Origin: Udeniomyces pyricola
Lineage: Eukaryota; Basidiomycota; Tremellomycetes; Cystofilobasidiales; Mrakiaceae
DNA: 64,000 bases
NCBI GenBank assembly: GCA_039545295.1
Contig: BCIK01000015.1
Span: forward strand, 310,001 to 374,000
Direction of reading: 5' to 3'
A program made the translations under genes and the position numbers. This document shows positions 47,801-59,294 of the stretch, in pieces. The notes under the pieces are model-generated. The model did not search any database and had not been told where the DNA came from. It was given only the letters and a program-made list of their open reading frames with translations. Position 1 is the stretch's first letter. Every line of letters begins with the position of its first letter.

Positions 47801-49370
47801 ATGACAAGAACAGCGAGGTGTATGAGAGATCCAACTCTTGGAAGCCCACCACTATGACGGAAGGATCCCCTGGCCGATGAGCGGGGGAAGCGGGTCTTTT
47901 GGAAAGTGGATCTCCCTGGTTATGGTTGGGGTTGTTGGGATCGTCAAAATTGACATGGCTGCCTGGGTTGATCGATCGAGGTTTAGATGAAGAGGATGGT
48001 GCTTCACGAGGCCCAAGGAGAAAGGCCGTGAGGGGGTTGATCGGTTCTGGGGACGGGTCAGTGGTGGTAGGTTCAGGGGTATATGGTGAGGGGGGAAGAG
48101 AGTCGTTGACATTGAAGGTACCGATTCGAATGCTGGCAAGGTTGTAATCGAGCTGCTTTAGTTGGCTAGTCAGGAGGGAAAAAAATCCGGCTCGACAATG
48201 AAAATCGGGTTGCCTTACTTGATATCCTTTTCTTCGGTCCAGCGATCCATCCGGCGATAAAGTTCGGTTTGTAAAAATTCTTCTCGGAAGACCTCGTTGG
48301 CCCGTTCCTGAACGAGCTTGCTCTCGGACTTTAGAGAGCTACCGGGCGCAAAAGGCGTCACCGGATGGTTTGGTGAAAGCAGAGGAACGGTGCCTGGGGG
48401 TGGGCGGCGCTGCGGGACGTAGTAGCCTCGCCTGGTCGGTAACAAGCAGTCGTACGGTAAGTCGAAGATTCAGACCACGTTTCGTGGGCTTGAGAAGGCT
48501 TACCAAGTGTGAGTTGAACGGCGAAGTGGTGTGATCTGCGGAGCTTGACCTATCCAAAACAGATACCTATGAGTCATTGGTCCATGTTATCCCTTCATCG
48601 CCATGCATCCATGAATCGTCAGCAGCTCAAGCGTTCACGTACCAGCAAGCGTCTTGAATCTTCGAACTTCGGCAAGCAGCGTTTCCACCGACCCGGACTC
48701 CCCCAGGATGACCTCGACCTGAGATGACTCGGTTGAGCCTGACTCGTGGGATTCATCGACCTGTTCAAATCCAATCAACCATTCTGTGCCCTCGCTGGAC
48801 TTGATAATCTCTCGTTGATGTCGAGCTGCGTCCTGACTGGGTCGTTGGGCGATGGTGATGCGCGTGGTTGCATGAATGGGAATCAGGCAGAGGAGATGGA
48901 GTGTTTGAGATGCAACTGGGCACAGAACAAATATGCTAGGAGGTCACCCATCCATCAGAGCGAATCATGAGCAAAAGAGAGGGATCATTTGAGTTTAGCT
49001 CAATCTGTGTGCGTCATGGAAGTACCACTATACGGTCCAGCAGAAACCCGTCAACAACGTACGCAGCTTCCTGGTCGGGCTCTCTGATCCGAGATTCGCC
49101 TCTTCCCGAAACGATGCCAATGAGCACGTCGGTTCCTTTGGTGCTGGCACGATCTCCTTCTGAGTGAGCTGGATCCCGATGCGGGCGTCCATCTACGGGG
49201 CCTTCCGGTGTCGCATGAGATGAAGTGCAATCGAACGGCGGTAGGACACCTCGAGCCAGAAAGACAACGCTTTCCTGCGGGCGGAAGAAGGCGGTGACGA
49301 GGGGAGTGTAACACGACTCGGTGACGGCAGGGATGGGAAGGGATTCGTGAGTGGATGTCGAGCGTTGCAT
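44882..49370 (-). CDS. OCRL/INPP5B-like inositol polyphosphate 5-phosphatase with ASH and RhoGAP-like domains
   Basis: Many-exon minus-strand gene. Start ATG 49370; a workable 5' join is exon 49370-49063 to exon 48935-48643. The N-terminal part looks PH-like (QTLHLLCLIPIHATTRITIA, EWLIGFEQ). The catalytic domain has all the usual blocks: IRIGTFNVND, VVGFQELD, GNKAGVAIRM, VSHLAAH, WAGDLN plus YRIDLPE after splicing, CDRILWKPS and TSDHHPVSA, so it should be active on phosphoinositides. An ASH domain follows (RPTHKSIVVHNPSS, FWIHPSFGTLGPGAKETLSV), then a RhoGAP-like end (VPREIWRCVDSLLALG, RLFLRPGS, stop at 44882). In animals OCRL acts at endosomes and Golgi on PI(4,5)P2. Base-level splice sites between 48.5 and 45.3 kb were only partly checked. 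Confidence 0.87.
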
Positions 49371-50185
49371 GCCGTGGATGGTCGATGGGGGTAAGTGCGG
49401 TAGATGGTGGATGAGCCGGTTGGAGAGGGTAAGATGGCAAGGGTGATCAGTGAACCAGTACTGCCGCCCGGGTTCGGTCGCGTGGTTGGCGCTGTCCTGG
49501 TAGACAGGGGATCGTTGTTGAGTCCGTTGGGATGCGGACCGAGCGTACGTTTCGGCAGCGCGTCCTGCTCATAGGTACACAAATGACGTAAGAACGTCGC
49601 GCGCTAGCAGTACAACGTACAATGTATAATGTACAAGAATCACTTTCATGGGTCCATCGCTCATTATGATCGTGGCTACCCATCCAAGGCAGATTCATGA
49701 TGACCAAAAGAGATATCAGGACATATGCTCGTCATCAAGTCGGACGGCCGCAGCTCCGACAACAGCTAGATCTTGTAAGGACCTGCGCTGACAAGACCGG
49801 ATCCGGTCCATGTCGTTGAAGCGATAGTCTTACACGCGACAACAACTCCAACCAATAATGTCCCCTTCGATTCACCCAACATGACCCTCTCGTCAAGTGC
49901 GAATATACGCGTGTATACGAGGCGACGCCTTCGAAAACTTCTTTTGGGTTCATTTGTACTCTGTATGGAACGTCTCGGGTGATTGGCTTGACCGAAAAAA
50001 CCAGGCAATCCAAGCTCCATGTCCAATCGTCCCGACTCCGATGGTCGAACCCCTCTTCGAACCGAACCCCCCTAAAGCGTCTTCCCTTCGCTCAAGCCCC
50101 TTTTCCTTCGTGTTGTCATGCTTACTCACCAACGTCCATAGCGTCCTTCTCATACGATTTCTTCCGCTCACCACCTTCCCTGCCC
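49371..50185. promoter_or_regulatory. Divergent promoter region (OCRL-like / sorting nexin)
   Basis: 815 bases between starts pointing apart. Short open frames inside show no domain. The exact 5' ends of both genes could extend into it. Confidence 0.45.
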
Positions 50186-53100
50186 ATGCTAACTACGCGC
50201 TCATCCTCTTCTTCCCTGCGCCCACCCACACCTGCCAAGCCGGCCCATCTCGCTCGGCTCTCGTTTCCCAACTCGACCCACTTTCGCAACTCGCTTCGGC
50301 GCGATTCGACCACCTTGTCTGCCAACATCTCATTCGATGTCTCAACCAACATATCCGAGGCCTGGCTGGGCGCAGCTGCGGCTGTCACAGCGATGAGAGA
50401 GGTTTCCGAAGGCGAAGACGAGGGACCGGCGGCGATGCCATCAAGTGATGATGCTCCAGCACCCAAGCCCTGTGATGAAGAAGAGACCTTGGAGACCTTG
50501 AAGCGACGAGGCAAGCAAGCCTGGGTGCTGTATGATTTTGAAGGGGTGATAGGATCCAACGAGCTCCGGTGAGTGCAGTGCATCGTTTCGTGTATGCAAG
50601 CCAAACGAGCCATGTGATCGAGCTGCTATGCTCAGACGACGACGCGTGCTGATCATCATCATCTTCTTTCGTCCTTCTTGTCCCCAACTTCCCTCCACAG
50701 ACGTGTTATAGCTGGTACCCACATCCTTGTCTTGTCCCATTCCTTGCCAGGCTCGTCTGAATCGCCTGGTGAGACACCTGCTACACCAACTGAGGGCTGG
50801 AGCCTGGCGTTGGTCCCGACTACCAACACCATTGGCCTCATTCCGACCACATTCTTCTCGGTATATCCTCTGATGATGCCCTAGTATGATGAATGGTATC
50901 GGGGACCAGTCTTGTTGACGGACATGCATTCCTTTTCTCGCAGTACCTCGACCCATCTGCCCCGCCCCGAGGCGATTATCCCTTTCCATCGACGTCTTCG
51001 CCTGTTCAGCTGAATCACCTGCCCAAGGCTACGCCCATCTCGGCCCCATTGATTATTCCCTATCAACCTTCAAGTCAACCGCGTCAAAATTCTGATCCAC
51101 ATCCCTACCCTGTCGTTCCATCGTCCGCCTCGAGCGAGACGCCCCTACCAACCCCTCCAACTTCGGGCCCTACCTCGCCTCCTATCGCTCTTCGGCCGAT
51201 GGTGCCCCAATCTACGGGAGGTGCCTACAATACTCTATCCAAATTGGTCAGGGCCAGTGTGTTGGGCGGGAGAGAGGTCAATCGGTTCTCTACATTTGTC
51301 CAATCGGGGGCGGAGAGCTTTATCCTCGAGGGTAACAAAAGCCCGGCGGGCCCCTCTGAGACGGCCGCATCGAATAAACATCGACACTGTAAGGATGCTA
51401 CGGATAACTCCGCAACGAGCAGCTGTCTGGAAGAGGGAGAGGCAGGCGAGGCAGACCGTCATTTCGTAGAGGTAAGTCAAAAGTTCCCCACGTTATTTGC
51501 CACTCCCCCTAGGTGAATGTATACGTGCCGGTTGATCAAGAAACTGATAGATGTATCGTCCTTGTTACAGAGTGGACCTGCATGGAAAGCCAAGTCTCCT
51601 CCCTTCCACATATCTATCCACTCCCCTGCCAAACGAAAGTCAAACGTCGGCCTGTCCGAATATACCATCTGTCAGTCCCGCCTCAGCTGGAACCAAGGAT
51701 ACCCAATCTCGCCTCTCAAGTCTCATGTAATATTAAGCTGACAGAGGAAACTTGTCTCTCCCCTTTCGTTCAGATCACGTCACGTCTACTTTTCAACCTG
51801 TAGACGATTCAACTGAAACCCCCATCTGCATGACCGTCGAGCGTCGCTTCAGTCATTTCCTCGCCCTCGCCAAGTACATCAAGAACAAGTTTGCGTCACT
51901 AGCATTACCACCTCTGCCTGAAAAGCAGGTGAACTTGACGTTCCTGGCTCTCAGAGACGGGTGTTGTTAAGGCAAGTGTGTTCTGACCCTCCTTCAATCT
52001 TCCTTGTCTATACGATTTAGTATACCGGTCGATTCTCGGCAGACTTCATTGCCGCGCGACGAAGAGATCTCGAAAGCTGGTTGCGACGAATCTGTCGACA
52101 CAAAATTCTGCGCTACTCGGATGGGCTGGTCTTGTTTCTGGGTGTAGAAGATGACGCGGTGAGGAATATATTGTCTTTTTGCATCGTTGTGCAGTGCTCG
52201 CAACTGAACTTATGCTATTATCCCTTCCCCTTCCCCTCCCCCTCTTCCTTCCCACTATCCATTCTACTCTCTGTCTTCATCGTCTCTCTTTGAGAACTGA
52301 TAGGAATGGAACCGTCTCTATCCAGTTACATTTGAATCTGACGCCCATATCGGACCCCATTTCTTCTCCAACCTATATCACCCAGAGTTCAATCTTGACC
52401 TCGAGGACGCATCCCTCACGATGAACCTTTTTGAGACGCATGTCAAAGCTGTCGGGAGAGGTGTCGAGGGGCTGCGGGAGGTTTGGGTCAAGATCCGCGA
52501 GACAGCGAGAGGTATGCTCAAGATGTTGTCGCTTTCTGTCCATTGATGTCTTCCAGAACCTGAGCTCGCAATATGTTTCTTCGGCCGGACAGATCAAAGC
52601 AACGTTCGTCGCCAGCTATCGTACCACCTCCTCTCGCTTATCACAGCTAAACCCATCGGTCAACATGTCATTGAAGAGGAGTCGCTGGATGAGGATGACG
52701 ATTTCGGAGAGGACACGAGAAAGAAGCGAGGCAAGCTAGGGGGCGTTAACGCGGAGGGAGCGTGGTGCTGGCGAGATGGATGTGAAGGTAAGCAATGCTC
52801 TTGTCCAAGAACGTTGATCCTGTGAGCTTCATCACTTAACACTGTTCGGAAATAGATTGCTTGCGGCTTACCAAGGCTCTACGAAGCACGGCCGAAACCC
52901 TTCAACAAGTCGCGGACCTCGAGGAGAAGCACGTACGTTTGCCTCTCTCCGCAGTCCAGCAGCTGTTGTTACCAGCGCCCTGAATGAGGCGATCCACGCA
53001 ATCCCTTGGTATTTTTCTGTCCCTCCCACTTCAAGGCCGCCGATACCCTGCTTCAAACGCAAGAAGGTCTTAAAGATCTCAGTCATCCGCTCACTTTGTA

Positions 53101-54138
53101 CGCTCCCGTAATGGAAACGCATCAATCCACGCTTGCTCTCTATGAAGAGGCAATCAACGCGCAAGAGACGGTAGGTACTTTCATAAGTCCCTTACAGGAT
53201 GTAATGCCCTAGCTAATGCGCTGGCATCTTCCGTCGTTCGAAGGCATCTGCCGGGGGTTCATCAGCAACCGTGACTCGTGCGTCTCCTCCGGATGAAATC
53301 GTCGCTCGATGCGAAACAGTGCTCAACGCTACTATGGCGTAAGTTTGGAATGCCTGAAGGCCACACATCGAGGTTGTCAGGCAGTCAGACTGCTTACTGA
53401 GGTTATTCGTTTTGTTTCTGTCACCAACAGCGAGACAGCACATTTCCGTTCGTGTTTCAAGAAGCCGCGGCCTCTCCTTTCATCCGAGACTTGGACGCTG
53501 CGTTGACCAAATTCAGCTATGGGCTTGCTTGCTTGCTTATTCTGTGTTATATATATATATATATATATACCTATTTCTGCCTTCTCTCAGACGACACTAA
53601 AGTCGAAGACTGGTCATCCCTCATGAAGGACTACCTCGATGCCGAAATTGCCCACACCGAAGCCCTCCTCACCACCCTCCGCTCGGCCCGCTCTCAATTT
53701 GACGTAAGCTTTCAAGACCGGCCCGAGCACGAAAGCTCACCTCTGACCTCTCCGCTACAGCCCAGTCGATACGAGCGAGATCTTGTCTTGCCAAGAGTGG
53801 CCAAGCCTCTTGTCTGGCCATCGCCAGCGGTGTTTGTACGTTGTGCGCCTTTGCCCGCATCGATACATGCAAGGTTTGATCATTTGTAGAACTGACTTTG
53901 ATGCTGTTTTTCCACGATGAAGGATTCCATCACATCGGCTCTCCCTTTCCGACCTGTCTCCCAAGCGGCTTCGATTCTGAGCGAGAGTCTCTGGACTGCG
54001 TGGCCCCTCGCCTCGGTCGCTAGGGATCGCACCAGCGCCGGTAGGGGCAGTCCCATAGATGGAGGAGGAAATTCTACCGGGTCAACGGCAGCAACAGCTC
54101 ACGGTGGAGCGAGTCGAATGAGTCGGTGGTTGTGGTAA
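50186..54138 (+). CDS. SH3-PX-BAR sorting nexin (SNX9-like layout)
   Basis: Start ATG 50186, stop TAA 54136-54138; about a dozen exons. Checked joins: exon 1 to 50568, then the exon opening with RVIAGTHILVLS after an acceptor near 50700; YLDPSAPPRG after the acceptor near 50943; SGPAWKAKSPPFHISIHSP near 51571; YHVTSTFQPVDDS near 51775. Order: Ser-rich N-terminus; SH3 (AWVLYDFEGVIGSNELR, GWSLALV, GLIPTTFF); Pro/Ser linker; PX domain (ERRFSHFLALAKYIKNKF, LPPLPEKQYTGRFSADFI, RRRDLESWLRRI); then a helical BAR-like C-terminus with DLEEKH, HPLTLYAPVMETHQSTLALYEE and DYLDAEIAHTEALLTTLRSAR. Animal SNX9 bends membranes and links endocytosis to actin and dynamin. This domain order is the main evidence. 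C-terminal exon borders after 52.8 kb are approximate. Confidence 0.83.
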
Positions 54139-55430
54139 TGTAGTGTCGAGACGCTTGCGGCTGCCTTTCAGGAACAACTCATATACATATATATATATGC
54201 ATATATGTCATAGACGCGACCAACCGGGCCCGGGTGTCTGCAGAGCCCTTTGACGACGTTGTTTGCTGGGGCTTGAATGGTCAGAAGATCATTATACGTA
54301 CGTCCATCATCGGTCAGGATACAACATACAATGAACATGAGTGATCATATGCAAGAGCGTCGCCCAATATGAATTTGAGATTGTGTTGACGTTGTCGCTG
54401 CAATGATCGCGCGCGGGCACAACCGTTACCAGATCACACCACAGTAGTGCTCAGTCGTGCCAATAGAAATCGATGGATGTCATTAACATACACTATCGAA
54501 CGCTCACAAGAGATCTCAAGACATTTCGGTATTCCTGGGTCGTGATTCTAGAGGGCGAAGAAGTGGGAGGGGATATATATATATAAGCTGGCGAGTCAGA
54601 TCAATACTAGACGCGGCGCGCGCGCGCGTCGACGCAGCAGCCCAGAAAGTTTGATGAGCTCTTGACGCTCTGGTAAGATATACATCCAGCTCAAGATCAT
54701 TTTTGAGAGTGCTCATGAAAGTCCTGCCTGGATACGCTTGACCGAGCATAAGCTGCTTGGAGCTCGTTTCTGGAATTTGACGGATGGGGGGGGGGGGAAT
54801 TGGAGTGAGACCCAGCCCATAAGTGATATATAAAAGAGCGGGTTGAGAATGATTTCACTTAGACCGCTTAAAGCGATTAAACGATTTCTCGGGGAACAAA
54901 CAATTTGTGTATCTCCGAAACCAGATGACACATGTACTGAAAAATTCACCTATTCCATATGACACGATCGAAACCGGAAAAATAATAATAAAAAGTTTTT
55001 TTTTTTTTTTGACAAGAAACGCGTCCCTCATATGTTCGTTCGACTTGAATCTGCTCGCTTTCTCTTTTCCCTCGAATCATCTTTTTATTTTTTCATGAAG
55101 AGACTCCCCCCCCCCCCGACGAGTCGAACGTCGAGACAGTAGTACGTAGACACATGTCTGGACCCGTTCTTTTCTTTTTCTTCTTTTTCTTGCTCTTCTC
55201 TTCTCTTCTCTTCTCTTCGAAAATGGGATATTCAAGATCTGGGAGACGACGAAAGGGAGAGAGAGAGGAAGAGAGGAAGGGGGGGGGGGAAGAAACGTCG
55301 TCGAACAAGTAGGAAGGGTTTTTTTTTTGTTGCCATGGCCGAAGGATTTGGGGTTAGGGAGGGTTTGTTTGGGGGAGGGGTTTGGTTGATTAAGAGAGAA
55401 AAGGGAAAGAGATCCCGTTGAGATGTCTAT
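54139..55430. other. Long convergent spacer
   Basis: 1.3 kb with no supported gene, between the sorting nexin and coactosin. It holds TA repeats (54187-54200, 54574-54584), a GC dinucleotide run (54613-54628), a 9-G run near 54788, a T run near 55000, a CTCTTCT tandem (55193-55217) and a C run at 55108-55119. No tRNA-like fold was recognised. Confidence 0.55.
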
Positions 55431-57721
55431 CTAGACTCGGTCGTACGACGCTCCACCGGCCTTGGTGAGTTTCAAAGGGGTGTACGTGTGGGGAGGGGAG
55501 GGGGGGGGGAGTTGGAAAAAGAAAAAGAGGTAACATGACAGATCAGTCATTCGGATCCTCAGGAGGGATAGCATGATGTTTGAAAGAGGCTTAAAGAAAA
55601 AAAGGAGAAGAAAAAAGGTCGGAAAAGGGAAACAGGGGAGACAGAAAAAGAGAGTATATGACGCTCCCAATCTCGGAAGGAAAAAAAAAAAGATGACGGA
55701 TGTGGCCAATGGAGGATGAAGGACAATGTCGTTGCTTTCTTCTTCTTTCTTTTGTTTTCTTGTTTTCTTACCTTTCGCAAGCGGACAATGATTTCCTTTT
55801 CGTTGAGGTCCGGTTCGGCGCTAGCAGAGACTTGGACGGAGAACGCGGGGAAGACGCGCTTGACGTCGGTCGTGTGGACGGAGATCTGAGTGAAGGACGA
55901 GAAGGAGGGAATGGGGGGGGGGGGGAGATGTCAAGGGGAGACATTAGGGGCAAACGGGTTTGAGTTGGATGGGGTGAAAGGAGATGGTGAGGTGCGATAA
56001 AGATGGAAGGAAAAGCAGAGAAGATAAAGAAAAGAAAATGAAACGAGTTAGTTCTGTGGAACAAGGACGCCATACCCTTCTCTCTTCCTCTCTCTCTCTT
56101 CCCCAATAAGGAAGAAAAAAAAAGAAAAAGAAAAAAACCCTCTCCGCCGCCCTGAAACCCGAGTATCGAGAAATCAAAAGGTGAAGCATGTCTATTCCCT
56201 TGTTCCTTGTTGAACGAACCTTGGCGCGCCGCATGACCTTGACGCCCTCGCCGATCCAGACGACCAAGATGAACTTTTCACGGAAACTCTCCTCGTCATT
56301 GGCGTATTTCACACTGTGATTTATATATATATATATATATTTGGAAATTTCCGGTGACGTGAGGTGAGGATTGGCCAACAGCAGCATCACGTGTCGAAGA
56401 ATAGAGGGAACATGAGGAGATGGGAGCGCGAACGGGACGGGTTCAAAGGGGGTAGGTTGTGTATGATAAAGCAGAAAAGGGAAGGAAAAGCATAGAGGTT
56501 GTTTGTGAATTAGCTTTGATCACCTTCGTTCCAAGAAGAACGGAATGGCGGTTAAAAGTGTCGGATACGTGGACTCTCTAGCTCAAACGATACGATTCAT
56601 ATCCTCATCTCCACATCGAACCTGAAAAAGGGGGGGGGGGAAGACGAACCGAACGTAGGCAAACGAAGCCCGGTCCTTGGAGAGCTGAGGCGTCAACTCG
56701 GCCAATCCTCCGTTACCGGTGGCCGTCACGGAGAGCGTGTTGGACTTGTCGGTCTGTCAATACGGTCGGTGTATGTGCACGCGAGAGCGATGGTGGAAAA
56801 AGGAAAGCAAGGGGGAGGAGACATAGAGGAGAATGACAGAAGAGGAAGATGAAGAAAAGAGGAAGGGCAGATCAACGAGGTGTTTATTTTATTTTATTTT
56901 ATTAGTTCTTATCGGTTGATGCAAGGTCGATCGCGAAACGGTGGTATGCCATCGCCATGAGCTGCTCGTGGTGATGTTTGGCGTGATTGTCTATCGAAAT
57001 GCCGGGTCGCCAGGCCCGAGCCCCTTCTGCCCTCCCCCTCGACTGGCGGCGCGCTAGTCAAGACGTATGCATTACTAGCTGTTTAGGCCGCGTGTACTAA
57101 AGGCTGACGATAAGAGATCGTTGGTATATAAAGCAGGTAGAGGATCAAATTGGTCTGATGGAATGTGTCGGACCGTAGGAATGTTGACTGTCGACTGAAC
57201 GAGGGACGTCGTCGTCGGTCGTTCTGCACGCGTTGGCTCGTCGCGATGGTTGTTTGCCGATGATTGAAGCGTAAAGGGCAAGGAACCAAGCGTGATCCTT
57301 CCTTCGCGTCCACATCATCGCATCACTGGATGATACGTCTCCGGTCCTAGGGATAAGAAGCTTCCACACTTGTTCGTCCAGCTCGTTTTGGCCATGCGTA
57401 TGCGTAGGTCATGCTTCGCGTCCCCCATGTCCTCCTTCTTTGTCTACACCGAGCTAGCAAACCAACACTCACCTCGTAGTCGAGCAGGACCCAATTGAGA
57501 TCCAGCTTGTCGTCACGGACATCCTTGTACGCTATTGATGAGAAAACAGAGAGGATGACGACATCAATGTTCATCTAGGTCGCTCACGATGGGGTTCGAG
57601 CGGACGCGTGCATGCGGCGCTGGCTTGGTCGAGGAGCGATGAAAGAGAGAGCCAGTGGAATGGGAAAAGAGAGGACCAGGAACGGACCTTGCTCAATCTT
57701 GGGGTCGTCGACGTTAGCCAT
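55431..57721 (-). CDS. Coactosin-like ADF-homology protein
   Basis: Minus-strand exons 57721-57688, 57531-57473, 56753-56650, 56313-56220, 55885-55772, 55460-55431; phases close, 144 residues, matching coactosin (about 142). Coactosins bind F-actin without severing it and counteract capping. The single ADF-H domain is complete: AYKDVRDDKLDLNWVLLDYE, LTPQLSKDRASFAYVR, FILVVWIGEGVKVMRRAK, ISVHTTDVKRVFP, and the C-terminal helix EIIVRLRKAGGASYDRV. The coding sequence is only 435 nt, but the gene spans 2.3 kb because of long introns (about 720 nt between exons 2 and 3) containing G runs on the + strand, that is C runs in the transcript. Confidence 0.92.
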
Positions 57722-58146
57722 GTCTTTTGCTTTTTTTTTTCGAGAGAAGAGCGTTGAGTGGAGAAAAGAGGAAGACGAAGAAGAAGACGAAGGAGAAGGG
57801 CGAATGGTTTGGTCGATGGATAGATGCAAGTCAAGAGTCTCACTCGCGCAGTGATCGTGATGATTGAGAAAGATGTGTATAAGAATCAGTTTTCCTTCTT
57901 CTTTAATTTCTTTCCTTCTTCTTTGATCTCTTTCCCTCATCCATCCATTCTAATGTATCAACATACCCACACGCTCACTTCATCAGGTACAGCGCCATAC
58001 ACCGTATAATCCATCATCATCAATAATAATCGACTATAGATCAATCCACGAGTCACGTCTCCTCATGCGCGATACAACTACACCAAGTCAATAGCTTGAC
58101 TGCACCAACATCTATCTCATCTTAGCCTCTCTCAGCTGAGGCGTTC
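57722..58146. other. Spacer between coactosin and Asterix-like gene
   Basis: 425 bases. It includes the coactosin promoter and leader (minus strand) and the 3' flank of the next minus-strand gene. No coding sequence supported. Confidence 0.5.
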
Positions 58147-58957
58147 TCAGAGACCAGCTGTTGGTGGCTGTGTAGCGACGACGGGAGCGAGCAAAAACGT
58201 CGGCGCATATACCGAGATGAGCGCCAGGAATGCGAACCTGGAACAACAAAAGAAAGAAAAAAAAAAAAAAAGAAGACGGAGAAAGCGATGATACCCATTA
58301 AGTCAGAATCTCCGTTCTGAACAGACCAAACATCTGCGCATATCGAGGTCGCGTTCGAACCTAGAGAAGCAGATGGCGAGCTGTCATAGTACGTACCCAA
58401 GACCTGAGATCCCGCCTGCGCCCGCACCGGAAGCTTCCTTTGTCCGAAGGGGCTGGGCGTTGACGAGGTTGTACGCCGCAAGAAAGACGGCGGGCCACGC
58501 GATCAGTCTGTATGACCCACAAGTAGCCATAGTTGAGTCAGGAAGAGAAATGAAGGTAAGGTCAGGAACCTGTGATAGTGACATGTGAGTAGTATGAGCC
58601 CCAAAGAGGAGGAGGAGGAGGCCGGTGGAAGAAGAGACCGCGAATTAGGTGGCTGCTGACCGATTCTTGGTGAGCATCGCAGCGCCTGCAGAGAACGCTC
58701 CACCCGTCGCTTGGCTATCCTGTAGAGATAGATCACAAAACGGCATACGTTTCAGCTTGGAGCGATCAGAAGATACCCCATACATCTCTCCTATCATCCG
58801 AGCTCGAGACGCCACGTCTAGTCGGTGCAAGGGGAAACGAAGCGGATGGACGGACGCTTGCCGGCTCCCAGAACGCCGTTTTGGGCAGATGGAATGGGAT
58901 GACGACCGAGGGATCTTTCACGTCGGATGTCCGGAGGAGGGGGATAGAGGCAGCCAT
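58147..58957 (-). CDS. Asterix/UPF0139-like small ER membrane protein
   Basis: Minus-strand exons 58957-58856, 58719-58661, 58507-58397, 58237-58147; phases close, 120 residues. Asterix, with CCDC47, forms the PAT complex, which shields polar transmembrane segments during membrane-protein insertion. Seen: a polar N-terminus (MAASIPLLRTSDVKDPSVV), DSQATGGAFSAGAAMLTKNR, a first strong hydrophobic segment (LIAWPAVFLAAYNLVNAQ) followed by PLRTKE, and a second one (FAFLALISVYAPTFLLAPVV) ending in a short Pro-rich tail. Size, the three hydrophobic segments and the PLRTKE loop suit the family. Similarity to the human protein is modest by eye, so treat the name as likely rather than proven. The end of exon 1 uses a weak donor (GTCCGT). 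Confidence 0.7.
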
Positions 58958-59294
58958 GGTATGAGTGTACAAAACGTTCAGGAACGTTGGTCGAAGGAAA
59001 TTGATGGAAGTGAACAAGGTGAACGTGGACGTGGTCGCGTCGATAGTCAGTCGGTTTCCGGAAGGAGTCGGGGAGCGGAAACTGGACCGCTGGACCGAGA
59101 TTGTTAATCTTATTATACGTTACATGACGTTTCCTTCCGGGATGTCTTTGCCAGCTTCGTCACAAACTCAGCCCGTAGCCTTCATAGCATTACAACGCAT
59201 ATCTACTGCCCATCTCCCGGCCCCCTTCAGATACTATTTCCCGTCCCATGTTATGCAGCAGGCACCGACTCCATCGAGACCCAAAGCTGATCGA
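58958..59294. other. Spacer between Asterix-like gene and PEX11
   Basis: 337 bases: promoter of the Asterix-like gene and 3' flank of PEX11, both minus strand. Nothing else recognised. Confidence 0.5.

Noticed and set aside
48948..49004. Extra OCRL-like exon reading IELNSNDPSLLLMIRSDGW
   Set aside because: It looks protein-like, but its exit phase does not match the next coding block and the remaining intron would be 34 nt. Joining 49063 to 48935 closes the frame without it.
54139..55430. A hidden gene in the longest gene-free stretch
   Set aside because: Open frames are short, full of homopolymers, and show no domain or consistent splice signals.
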